Origin: an uncultured Nitrosomonas sp.
GTDB lineage: Bacteria; Pseudomonadota; Gammaproteobacteria; Burkholderiales; Nitrosomonadaceae
DNA length: 57,314 bases
NCBI GenBank assembly: GCA_949281375.1
Contig: CASDLT010000018.1
Coordinates: 1-57,314, forward strand
Direction: 5' to 3'
Shown here: positions 26,696 through 34,844 of the stretch, piece by piece
Layout of the letters: each line of letters begins with the position of its first letter
Position numbering within the stretch: position 1 is the stretch's first letter
The notes under the pieces: model-generated
The model's input: the letters and a program-made list of their open reading frames with translations, nothing else
The model's database searches: none
What the model was told of the DNA's origin: nothing
Translations under genes and position numbers: made by a program

Positions 26696-29515
26696 CTAAT
26701 GGATCAGATGCTGATCAATGGAACTTAAAAACTGCGAGACATTGAGCGGCTTGGTCAGATAATCGGTAAAGCCGGCGGCGCGGCCTTCTTCAATATGATG
26801 CGCCATGGCGCGAGATGTTAGTGCAATGACAGGTATATCATCCAGTCCGGGAATATTTCTCAAGGTATTTAGTACATCAAAGCCGCTCATGCCCGGCAGA
26901 TTGATATCCAGCAGCACCAGATCCGGCCGGTGAGTTCTGATCAACTCGATGCCCTGCTCGGGCGTAGAAGCCGGAATGAGCTGAATATGTTGGCGATAAG
27001 CCAGTATCTTGGCGACCAAGTCGAGATTGACGGTGTTATCTTCGATATAAACGATAGTATGCGGTTTCATGGACGGCGATTTTCCAGAATCCTTTTGAAT
27101 GGCACGAGCCTGTTCCGGCGCGAAGCAGGTCATGCACCCTTCTTTGGGTAATTCAAACCAGAACGTACTTCCAATATCGAGTTCACTGTCCACGCCAATG
27201 GCGCCGCCCATCAATTCCACGACTCGACGCGTCAATGATAATCCGATTCCGGTGCCTTCAATGTCGCTATTGGCAGCGTCCAGCCGGTTGAAGGGTTGAA
27301 AAAGCTCAGCGAGCTTTTCAGCAGCAATCCCAATACCAGTATCCGTGACTGTGATTCTCAAATAACGGGATTGACCGGATTCATTCGCACCGATGTGGAT
27401 CTGCCCACCCTGGCGGTTGTATTTAATAGCATTGGACATCAGATTAAGCAGTATCTGCTTGAAACGAATCCGATCTGCCTGCAGAACCTGACCGGATAAT
27501 CCAGCATGATGAATGGTGATATTCATCTTACCGGCTTGATTCTTGACCAATGCGATACATTCCTGCACGAGCGCGCTCACATCCACCAGCTCCGGCCGCA
27601 AATCGATATGCCCGGCTTCGATCTTGGCCAGATCCAGAATTTCATCGATCAGCGCCAATAAATGAAACCCCGCATTCTTGATCTCCTGCACGTATTTTTG
27701 GTGTGCCTCGCTCAAAACCTCCATCTCCAGCAATTGACTGAAGCCGAGTATCGCATTCATTGGCGTACGTAACTCGTGGCTCATGCTGGAAAGAAATTCA
27801 GATTTGGCCTTGTTCGCGCGCTCAGCTTCGTGACGCGCAGTGATCAGCGCCCGTTCGGCGGATTTGCGTTCGGTAATATCCTCAACAATTCCTTCAATCG
27901 ACAGTTCTTCTTCCGACGATCTTACCCCGTGACATGACACATGGATCGTGCGCAAATCTCCGCCAGGATGAATGAAACTCAGGTCGAATTGCGTAAAATC
28001 GAGCTTACCGTCAATGATCTGTTGAATGATCGCATGTGCACGTTCTCGATATTCTGGCAGCCATCTGATAATGCCATCCCATGACCTGCCGATGACGTCA
28101 TCTTTCGTCAAGCCAAACATTTTCTCGACGCCACCGCTGACATAGGTCACTTCGCCGGTCACTGCACGATGACTATAAATCACGAACTGCTCGCCAATAT
28201 CTTCCACCAATCGCTGATATTTTTCCTGGCTTTCACGCAATGAGCGCTCAGCTTGGATGCGGGATGATATATCTTCGATGATCGACCAGATCAATTTCCT
28301 ACCGGCCGCATCATAGATCACCACGCCATTCAATTGAACCGGGTAGCGGCCATCATTCTTACGTATGTATTCCTTTTGAAAAGGACCAAAATGACCCGTC
28401 GCCTGCAAATCATCAAGCTGTTCCTGATCCAGCGCGGCATAGTCGGTCGGGGTAATATCCTTATAGGTCATCGTGAGCAACTCGTCACGAGAATAACCGG
28501 AAGAAGCCAGAAACGCATCGTTGATTTCAAGAAACCGGCCGGTTTTGTAATCATGCAATGCGATGCCGACCGGCGACATATCAAACAGCGCCCGCAAGCG
28601 CGTTTCGCTGGCGCGTTTCTTCAATTGAAACCGGCCAATCGCAATCAGTGGCAGCATAATCAACAGACCAATGAGGACAAGACCAATACGAAACCAAAAT
28701 GGATCATTGGCAGCACCGGTCCATCCGCCCTTTGGCACCGCAGCCATTTCCCATGAACCTGACGGCAATGAAATATCCAATAACACGGGATGCTGATCGA
28801 ATATTTTCTCATCACCTAAAAAGACTTCGCTGACAAGGTCGTATCCCTCATCCGTCCGGATTGCGATATCAAACTCTTCGGCAAAATTCTTTAAGCCACT
28901 CGCGGTATATAAGCGGTCGATATCGATCACTGCCGAGATGATGCCCCAGAATGCTTTTTTCTCACTGGATTGACCATTCGAGCCATTTAGGAACACCGGA
29001 ATGCGGGCAATGAAAGCCTGTCCTCCCTGAACCAGTTCAACCGGGCCATCAAACAGCAGATTCCCACTGTCACGAGCACGCAATGCTGCTCGTAACTGTG
29101 CCGGATGATCACGATAATCCAGACCAACCGCCGCCTCGTTATCTTTTAATGGATACATATACCGTATCACCAGATCAGGCGCAGCTCCGATATTGCGCAA
29201 TTGTGATCGGTCATTGAAAAGATAGCGTGCAAGTTGGGTAAATTTTTCCGTGGACAGATCAGGTTCGACTGAGATCGATGCGGCCAGCCCCTGTACGAGT
29301 TGCACGTTACTGGTGAGATAACCTTCGAGATTAGCGCGTAACAGACTGAGCTGATTGAATACGGACACACGCAATTCACGCTCATGATTACGAGCATGAA
29401 CGTGATCAACATAATACCCAACAGCAAACAAACACACTGCAACCAAAATTGCCGGTAAAAAAATGATGATGCGCTGCTGAAAAAGAGATGATGGAGGCGC
29501 TGCAGTCTTCCTCAT
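26696..29515 (-). CDS. CHASE-PAS-PAS hybrid sensor histidine kinase with receiver domain
   Basis: The 939-residue inner-membrane protein has a first membrane segment (about residues 15-35), a periplasmic CHASE domain (VGLDYRDHPAQLRAALRARDSG, GPVELVQGGQAFIARIPVF), a second segment (about 275-295) and two PAS domains (RFLEINDAFLASSGYSRDELL; VTYVSGGVEKMFGL). Then come a HisKA box SSMSHELRTPMNAILGFS with the phosphoacceptor His, an HATPase with TGIGLSLTRRVVELMGG, and a C-terminal receiver with LVLLDINLPG (phospho-Asp near residue 870). It has no DNA-binding domain, so it must signal through another protein. It lies upstream of the oxidase operon on the same strand. Pseudomonas Mn oxidation is controlled by hybrid kinases (MnxS1, MnxS2), which makes the placement suggestive. 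Confidence 0.92.
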   Translation of the reverse strand: MRKTAAPPSSLFQQRIIIFLPAILVAVCLFAVGYYVDHVHARNHERELRVSVFNQLSLLRANLEGYLTSNVQLVQGLAASISVEPDLSTEKFTQLARYLFNDRSQLRNIGAAPDLVIRYMYPLKDNEAAVGLDYRDHPAQLRAALRARDSGNLLFDGPVELVQGGQAFIARIPVFLNGSNGQSSEKKAFWGIISAVIDIDRLYTASGLKNFAEEFDIAIRTDEGYDLVSEVFLGDEKIFDQHPVLLDISLPSGSWEMAAVPKGGWTGAANDPFWFRIGLVLIGLLIMLPLIAIGRFQLKKRASETRLRALFDMSPVGIALHDYKTGRFLEINDAFLASSGYSRDELLTMTYKDITPTDYAALDQEQLDDLQATGHFGPFQKEYIRKNDGRYPVQLNGVVIYDAAGRKLIWSIIEDISSRIQAERSLRESQEKYQRLVEDIGEQFVIYSHRAVTGEVTYVSGGVEKMFGLTKDDVIGRSWDGIIRWLPEYRERAHAIIQQIIDGKLDFTQFDLSFIHPGGDLRTIHVSCHGVRSSEEELSIEGIVEDITERKSAERALITARHEAERANKAKSEFLSSMSHELRTPMNAILGFSQLLEMEVLSEAHQKYVQEIKNAGFHLLALIDEILDLAKIEAGHIDLRPELVDVSALVQECIALVKNQAGKMNITIHHAGLSGQVLQADRIRFKQILLNLMSNAIKYNRQGGQIHIGANESGQSRYLRITVTDTGIGIAAEKLAELFQPFNRLDAANSDIEGTGIGLSLTRRVVELMGGAIGVDSELDIGSTFWFELPKEGCMTCFAPEQARAIQKDSGKSPSMKPHTIVYIEDNTVNLDLVAKILAYRQHIQLIPASTPEQGIELIRTHRPDLVLLDINLPGMSGFDVLNTLRNIPGLDDIPVIALTSRAMAHHIEEGRAAGFTDYLTKPLNVSQFLSSIDQHLIH

Positions 29516-29884
29516 ACACTACACCCTGAAAAACTAGAACGGTAAGCCGCTGGTCGACAATGGCAATAACGGCAATTGTGCCGCAGTTAATGTATCAATC
29601 TCGGAATGAAATCTTCAAGTATCAACTTTAAGATAAAAATCATCGGCACACATCCCATCATTATCCGTATGTTGAATTGTTTCTCTAATTTCATAATGGG
29701 TTTTTGATGAACATTCCTCATAAAAACCCCTAAAAAGCAATCCCCAAGATCAAGCAGGGCTCGCATCAAATGAACAAACGTAACAATCAATGATGAATGA
29801 ACATCCTGAGGGCGATTTGAATGGTCTGATGACTGAACATCGTCATTCTGCGGATCTTTTTAAAAAGGATCCACATGGAAAGAT
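29516..29884. other. intergenic region with an AT-rich palindrome
   Basis: These 369 bases hold no credible gene. Around 29852-29872 a GGATC-T/C-TTTT arm faces AAAA-GGATCC, giving a 20-base near-perfect palindrome that could be an operator or a weak bidirectional terminator. It is close to the stop of the small membrane-protein gene to the right, which ends here on the minus strand. Confidence 0.4.
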
Positions 29885-30265
29885 TCATGTGACCTCGTTA
29901 TGTTTGGATGCATAGAGATAACCCCCAATTGCACCGGTGATCACCCCAAGAGGAGCTGCAATGAATAATCCGATCAACGGTCCCTGGCTGGTATCTTGGG
30001 CAAACATCATCGGCCCCAGAAAACCGACGATGAAACTCAGTCCACCCAGCATCAGCGCGCCACTGATAATTGCAAGGCCGGATGTTATTTTCTCACCGGC
30101 AACTACTTTCCAAACCGACCAGCCGGTTATCAACGCCCCTGCCAGCGCAATAGTGGTGCGCAGCCAGATGGGCTGGCTGGTGGTAATGGACAGCATCGTA
30201 CTAATAAAAAACAGTACGATCAAAAACATCAGCACTGAAACGATCAGTTTCAAAATTGGCAGCAT
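29885..30265 (-). CDS. small inner-membrane protein, four predicted segments
   Basis: The 126-residue product is almost wholly hydrophobic, with segments at about residues 3-25, 35-53, 60-85 and 95-118 and a short polar end KHNEVT. I recognise no family. It is divergent from the PhoX-like gene, with about 95 bases between the two starts. The start is the ATG reading MLPILKLIV; no strong ribosome binding site is visible. Confidence 0.6.
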   Translation of the reverse strand: MLPILKLIVSVLMFLIVLFFISTMLSITTSQPIWLRTTIALAGALITGWSVWKVVAGEKITSGLAIISGALMLGGLSFIVGFLGPMMFAQDTSQGPLIGLFIAAPLGVITGAIGGYLYASKHNEVT

Positions 30266-30361
30266 GACAAGTCATTTCCCTGGGAATGTTCATTCATTGG
30301 TGCAGTATTGTAATATATCTCTATTGATAAATTAGCTTTTGATCATTTCAGGTAACCTTCG

Positions 30362-31519
30362 ATGACCTCCATCAATTTTCAGCGGCGCACGTTATTGCAA
30401 TACGGCTTCATGGCGTTGGGAATTTTTGTCGGCAATAGCTGGTTATCTCCCGTCCTCCGAGCGGCCCCACTCACCCTCGGAGCGCTGAACCCAGCTGATC
30501 ATAACGGCCTGCGCCTACCGGATGGATTTACTTCCCGCATTGTCGCACGCTCAGGTCAAGCGCAATTTGGTTACATCTGGCATGTTGCCCCTGATGGTGG
30601 CGCTACATTTGCGACTTCGGAAGGCGGCTGGATCTATGTTTCCAATAGTGAAGCCGACAATGCAGCCGGTGGCGTTGGCGCCCTGCGATTCGATAGCCGT
30701 GGAGCAGTGATCGGCGCTTATCCGGTGTTGACGCATAGCAACCGGAACTGCGCGGGCGGATCCACGCCGTGGGGAACATGGTTGTCATGTGAAGAGACCG
30801 ATCGAGGCCGAGTGTGGGAATGCGATCCGTTTGGGGTAAACGCAGCCCAGCTCAGGCTGGCGCTTGGACTGTTCAAACATGAAGCGGCCACGGTGGACAC
30901 AAAAAACAAACAACTCTACCTGACGGAAGACGAACCCGACGGCTGTCTTTATCGTTATACCTCGTATTCGTTCGATGCGCATGGAGATCCAGATCTGAAT
31001 GACGGCATCCTCGAAGTTGCTCAGGTCATCGATGGCGTCATAGGCTTGGTTCGGTGGCACCGCGTCCCTGATCCGTCCGCCCGATCGTTTCCAACCCGCA
31101 AACAGGTTGAGCAGTGCACTCACTTCAATGGCGGTGAAGGAATTTGGTACCATGATGGAATCGTGTATTTCACGACCAAAGGCGACGATCGCATCTGGGC
31201 CTATCAGGTTCGGAATCAGCATCTGTCGATTTTGTACAACGCGGCGTTATTTACCTGGCCAGTGCTGACCGGCGTTGACAACATCACTGGCAATGCGGCG
31301 GGTGATCTGTTTGTGGCGGAAGACAAGGGAAACATGCAAATCGTGGCGATCTCCGGGAACAAAATCGCCCCCATCGTGCAAGTCATGGGGCATAACAGCT
31401 CGGAAATCACTGGCCCGGCTTTCAGTCCGGACGGTTCGCGCTTATACTTCAGTTCACAACGAGGCAAAACAGGCCGTATCGAAGATGGCGTCACTTTCGA
31501 GGTTACCGGCCCGTTTTAA
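30362..31519 (+). CDS. PhoX-like (DUF839) secreted protein, probable Tat substrate
   Basis: The 385-residue product begins with a twin-arginine-like signal (FQRRTLLQYGF, then a hydrophobic run and SPVLRAAP). The mature part follows DUF839/PhoX proteins: LPDGFTSRIVARSG, ATSEGGWIYVSNSE, NCAGGSTPWGTWLSCEE, KHEAATVD, YLTEDEPDGCLYRY, CTHFNGGEGIWY, FVAEDKGNMQI and GPAFSPDGSRLYFSSQRG. PhoX is a calcium/iron alkaline phosphatase exported folded by Tat. This copy is shorter than classical PhoX (about 600), so phosphatase activity is not assured. It might also be a propeller of other function. Confidence 0.78.
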   Translation: MTSINFQRRTLLQYGFMALGIFVGNSWLSPVLRAAPLTLGALNPADHNGLRLPDGFTSRIVARSGQAQFGYIWHVAPDGGATFATSEGGWIYVSNSEADNAAGGVGALRFDSRGAVIGAYPVLTHSNRNCAGGSTPWGTWLSCEETDRGRVWECDPFGVNAAQLRLALGLFKHEAATVDTKNKQLYLTEDEPDGCLYRYTSYSFDAHGDPDLNDGILEVAQVIDGVIGLVRWHRVPDPSARSFPTRKQVEQCTHFNGGEGIWYHDGIVYFTTKGDDRIWAYQVRNQHLSILYNAALFTWPVLTGVDNITGNAAGDLFVAEDKGNMQIVAISGNKIAPIVQVMGHNSSEITGPAFSPDGSRLYFSSQRGKTGRIEDGVTFEVTGPF

Positions 31520-31829
31520 CGATGCCGAGAAAAAAACACGAGCGATCGGTAAGATACCGAGCATTTCGAGACCAGTTGAATGCCACTGAGTTTGATACCG
31601 TGTTTTTTCTGAGCGCCCTCAAGGAGCGCTGGGAAATTCGACGAACGAAACGAAGCGATAGCCTACGGAGCACAGCGCCACGACATATCGGCACGCGAGG
31701 CGAAGGTGTCGGTACCGTGCAGCGGAGCGATTCATTCGTACTGTCAATTAATCAGCTTGTCTCCAAACTTCTTCGATCTCAGTCAATCTTAAGCTGATCA
31801 AAGGTAGCGCAACAAACCGGGAGAATAAG
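31520..31829. other. structured intergenic region upstream of cbpA
   Basis: No convincing gene. The stretch is rich in inverted repeats: GAGAAAAAAACACG near 31530 faces CGTGTTTTTTCTGAG near 31600, with a CGGTA-AGA-TACCG hairpin between them. AGCGC/GCGCT arms follow, and ATCAGCTT (31751-31758) pairs with AAGCTGAT (31791-31798). The outer pair may terminate transcription from the PhoX-like gene. The density suggests a structured RNA leader or a small non-autonomous element. Confidence 0.45.
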
Positions 31830-32777
31830 GTGGAATTCAAGGATTATTACAAAATACTCGACGTTTCGCGGGATGCAGCCGCAGAGGACATCAAAAAGGC
31901 ATTTCGCCGTCTGGCGCGAAAATTTCATCCTGATGTTTCCAAGGAGGTTGACGCCGAGCAAAAAATGAAGGAAGTCAATGAAGCGTATACCGTACTTTCT
32001 GATCCGGAAAAGCGCGCAGCCTATGATCAACTGGCGCAGGGTGGACGCTTTCAGGCGGGAAGCGATTTTCAGCCGCCGCCCGGTTGGGATGCAGGCTTCG
32101 AGTTCAGTGGACGAGGTTTCAATGGCGCCGAAACTGCCGATTTCAGCGATTTCTTTGCCGAACTGTTCGCTCAGCAGATGGGGGCGCGGCACCGGCATGC
32201 GCAGCATCGTATGCGCGGCGAAGATCATCATGCCAAAATCCTGCTCGACCTCGAAGACAGTTATCACGGCGCTACGCGCAGCTTGACCCTGCGCATGCCC
32301 AAACTGGATGAACAGGGCCGCACCGTCCTCAGTGACCATACCCTCAATGTCAAAATCCCCAAAGGAGTCTATACCGGTCAGATCATCCGACTGGCAGGCC
32401 AGGGCGGGCCGGGAACAGCAGGCGAAGCAGCCGGAGATTTGTTTTTGGAAGTGCATTTCAAACCGCATTCCCGCTACAGAGTCGAAAATAAGGATGTGTA
32501 TGCGGTTTTGCCTGTAGCACCGTGGGAAGCGGCATTGGGTGCATCAGTCAAAATTCCGGTGCCGGATGGACTGGTCGAAGTCCGCATTCCCGAACACTCG
32601 CAATCGGGCAAAAAGTTACGTTTGAAAGGTCGCGGCATTCCCGCGGCTGCGCCCGGGGATCTGTATCTCGTCGTGGAAATCGTATTGCCCCCGGCCAATA
32701 CGCCCAAAGCGCGGGAATTTTATCAGACCATGGCGCAGGAGCTTACATTTAATCCCCGCCAACATCTTGGAGTCTAA
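31830..32777 (+). CDS. cbpA: DnaJ-family co-chaperone CbpA
   Basis: The 315-residue product has a J domain (residues about 4-70) with the HPD motif in [10 protein letters not shown], a Gly/Phe/His-rich linker, and the two-lobed DnaJ C-terminal substrate-binding domain, with no zinc-finger, as in CbpA. It works with DnaK and binds DNA in E. coli. The start is GTG, with GGGAG seven bases upstream, reading [10 protein letters not shown]. The next gene, three bases after the stop, is its modulator cbpM. Confidence 0.95.
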   Translation: MEFKDYYKILDVSRDAAAEDIKKAFRRLARKFHPDVSKEVDAEQKMKEVNEAYTVLSDPEKRAAYDQLAQGGRFQAGSDFQPPPGWDAGFEFSGRGFNGAETADFSDFFAELFAQQMGARHRHAQHRMRGEDHHAKILLDLEDSYHGATRSLTLRMPKLDEQGRTVLSDHTLNVKIPKGVYTGQIIRLAGQGGPGTAGEAAGDLFLEVHFKPHSRYRVENKDVYAVLPVAPWEAALGASVKIPVPDGLVEVRIPEHSQSGKKLRLKGRGIPAAAPGDLYLVVEIVLPPANTPKAREFYQTMAQELTFNPRQHLGV

Positions 32778-32780
32778 ATC

Positions 32781-33098
32781 ATGCCGCATGAAATTGATGC
32801 TATTTTATTGGAAGACGCAAGATTCACGCTGGATGAGCTTGCCCATAGTTGTCATGTCAGCCGTGAATGGGTGATCGAGCGGGTTCAATATGGCCTGCTG
32901 CTGAATGAGGATCATAACAGCGCTGATCCCGCTACATGGGTGTTCGACAGTCGCAATTTCATGCGCATCAAACGAATCATCGCTGTAGAAAGGGATTTCG
33001 AATGCCATCCCGAACTGGCAGGACTCGTCGCCGATATGCTGGAAGAAATCGAATTTCTTCGCACTCGACTCAAAGCCGTCGAGCTGAAACAGAAATAA
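32781..33098 (+). CDS. cbpM: chaperone modulator CbpM
   Basis: The 105-residue product shows the MerR-like helix-turn-helix part (FTLDELAHSCHVSREWVIERVQYGLL), then FDSRNFMRIKRIIAVERDFECHPELAGLVADMLEEIEFLRTRLK, the CbpM pattern. CbpM binds the J domain of CbpA and inhibits its action on DnaK. It lies directly after cbpA, the usual operon. Confidence 0.92.
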   Translation: MPHEIDAILLEDARFTLDELAHSCHVSREWVIERVQYGLLLNEDHNSADPATWVFDSRNFMRIKRIIAVERDFECHPELAGLVADMLEEIEFLRTRLKAVELKQK

Positions 33099-33138
33099 AT
33101 GATGATCTGAACCATGAATTAATTCGAGAAATTTCCAC

Positions 33139-33570
33139 ATGTCTCTACATATTGTATGTCCCCACTGCCATGCTACCAACCGCGTACCTGCAGAGCGCCT
33201 GAATGCATCGCCTCGGTGCGGCGCCTGTCATGATCCATTGTTCAGTGCCCAGCCGATCGAGCTTAATGAACAGCATTTTCAACGGCACATCGCTCATAAC
33301 GATATTCCAGTACTGGTCGATTTCTGGGCATCATGGTGCGGCCCCTGTCGCATGATGGCGCCAGCTTTCGCCGAGTCTGCCGCTGTTCTGGAACCCAACA
33401 TGCGCCTGGCCAAAATCAACACCGAAGAACAACAAGGAATCGCGGCGCGGTATGGCATTCGCAGCATTCCCACCTTGATACTGTTCAAGAATGGACGAGA
33501 AATCGCCCGGCAATCCGGCGCCATGAACAAAACGGATCTGGTGCGCTGGGCGCAGGCATCGAGCAAATAA
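33139..33570 (+). CDS. trxC: thioredoxin 2 (zinc-binding TrxC)
   Basis: The 143-residue product has an N-terminal zinc ribbon (CPHCHATN and CGACHDPLF) followed by a thioredoxin domain with the WCGPC active site at residues 66-70, DFWASWCGPCRMMAPAF and the cis-Pro in RSIPTLILF. TrxC reduces protein disulfides and is usually induced by oxidative stress. It lies between cbpM and an HtrA-type protease gene, forming a stress-response group. Confidence 0.95.
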   Translation: MSLHIVCPHCHATNRVPAERLNASPRCGACHDPLFSAQPIELNEQHFQRHIAHNDIPVLVDFWASWCGPCRMMAPAFAESAAVLEPNMRLAKINTEEQQGIAARYGIRSIPTLILFKNGREIARQSGAMNKTDLVRWAQASSK

Positions 33571-33597
33571 TTCACCATCATTACAAAAGGAATCGAC

Positions 33598-34752
33598 ATG
33601 CCTCCCAACGGATTGTTACCCCGTTTGATCTGGACGTCGCTGGCAGTGATACTGCTGATATTGATTTTTCAGAATCTGCTTCATTATTTACCGAATATTC
33701 TGCAAAGTGGCTTTTTTTCGGGAGACAGTCACCGCGCGAACGCTGAGCCGCGGGTGGTGCAAGCGCGCGGCAACCTGGCCGAAGATGAAAAAAGCACCAT
33801 TGAATTATTTGAAAACGCCCGTGTTTCGGTAGTCTTCATCACCACTCGCCAGCGGGTGATGGATGCCTGGACGCGCAATATCTTTTCTGTTCCGAGTGGC
33901 AATGGCTCCGGTTTCATTTGGGATGATCAAGGTCATGTCATCACCAATTTCCACGTCATCAAGGGAGCCAGCGAAGCCATTATCCGTTTGACGGATGGGC
34001 GTGATTACAAAGCATCGTTAGTTGGCGCAAGCCCTGCTCATGATATTGCAGTGCTTAAAATCGGTTTCGGCTTTGAACGCCCGGCCCCGGTCCCACTCGG
34101 TACCAGTCACGATTTGAGAGTTGGGCAAAAAGTCTTTGCGATCGGCAACCCCTTTGGACTGGACTGGACGCTGACCACCGGCATCATTTCCGCGCTGGAT
34201 CGCTCGCTTCCCGGCGGGGATGGGCGCACCATCGACAACCTGATTCAAACGGATGCCGCGATCAACCCCGGTAACTCCGGCGGGCCGCTACTGGATTCGG
34301 CTGGTCGGCTGATCGGCATCAATACTGCCATTTACAGCCCGAGCGGCACCAGCGCAGGCATTGGTTTCGCGGTGCCGGTCGATACCGTCAATCGCGTGGT
34401 TCCTCAGATCATCAGCCGTGGCAAATATATCCGTCCGGCAATGGGCATCACGGTCGATGAGAAGCTCAACAATCGCCTGGTCGAACACCTGAAAGTCAAT
34501 GGCGTGGTGATCCTGAGCATCGCGCCGGGATCGGCGGCTGACGAAGCAGGTCTTCTGGGTGCTACGCTCACGCCGGAGGGCAACATCATCGCCAACGACA
34601 TCATCATTGCGCTGGAAAAAAAGCCCATCGATTCCGTCGCCAAATTACTGGCGCGCATCGACAGTTATAAAATAGGTGATACCATCAGCATCACCGTACT
34701 GCGAAAAAACCAGCAAATCGAAATACCGGTGACCTTGCAGCCCGGGGACTGA
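33598..34752 (+). CDS. membrane-anchored HtrA/DegS-type serine protease
   Basis: The 384-residue product has one N-terminal membrane anchor (about residues 9-30), a trypsin-like domain with the triad His119 (NFHVIKG), Asp149 (AHDIAVLKI) and Ser227 (NPGNSGGPLLD), and a single PDZ domain (about 285-380). One PDZ and an uncleaved-looking anchor fit DegS-like envelope-stress proteases rather than DegP. The start follows a GGAATCGAC spacer after trxC. It may degrade misfolded periplasmic proteins or start sigma-E signalling; the exact role is unknown. Confidence 0.92.
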   Translation: MPPNGLLPRLIWTSLAVILLILIFQNLLHYLPNILQSGFFSGDSHRANAEPRVVQARGNLAEDEKSTIELFENARVSVVFITTRQRVMDAWTRNIFSVPSGNGSGFIWDDQGHVITNFHVIKGASEAIIRLTDGRDYKASLVGASPAHDIAVLKIGFGFERPAPVPLGTSHDLRVGQKVFAIGNPFGLDWTLTTGIISALDRSLPGGDGRTIDNLIQTDAAINPGNSGGPLLDSAGRLIGINTAIYSPSGTSAGIGFAVPVDTVNRVVPQIISRGKYIRPAMGITVDEKLNNRLVEHLKVNGVVILSIAPGSAADEAGLLGATLTPEGNIIANDIIIALEKKPIDSVAKLLARIDSYKIGDTISITVLRKNQQIEIPVTLQPGD

Positions 34753-34844
34753 TTCCTATCCTTCCAGCAGCAGGACTGTGAACTCTGCTTTGACATTATC
34801 GACGAGCGTGACGATGATGGCATCGATACTCCAGGGGAAAAAAT

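Noticed and set aside
29587..29790. Minus-strand frame of 67 codons between kinase and membrane protein
   Set aside because: Atypical composition, no ribosome binding site and no family resemblance.
31522..31797. Open frame of 91 codons before cbpA
   Set aside because: The coding potential comes from inverted-repeat sequence; the Arg/Ser-rich product looks random and has no ribosome binding site.
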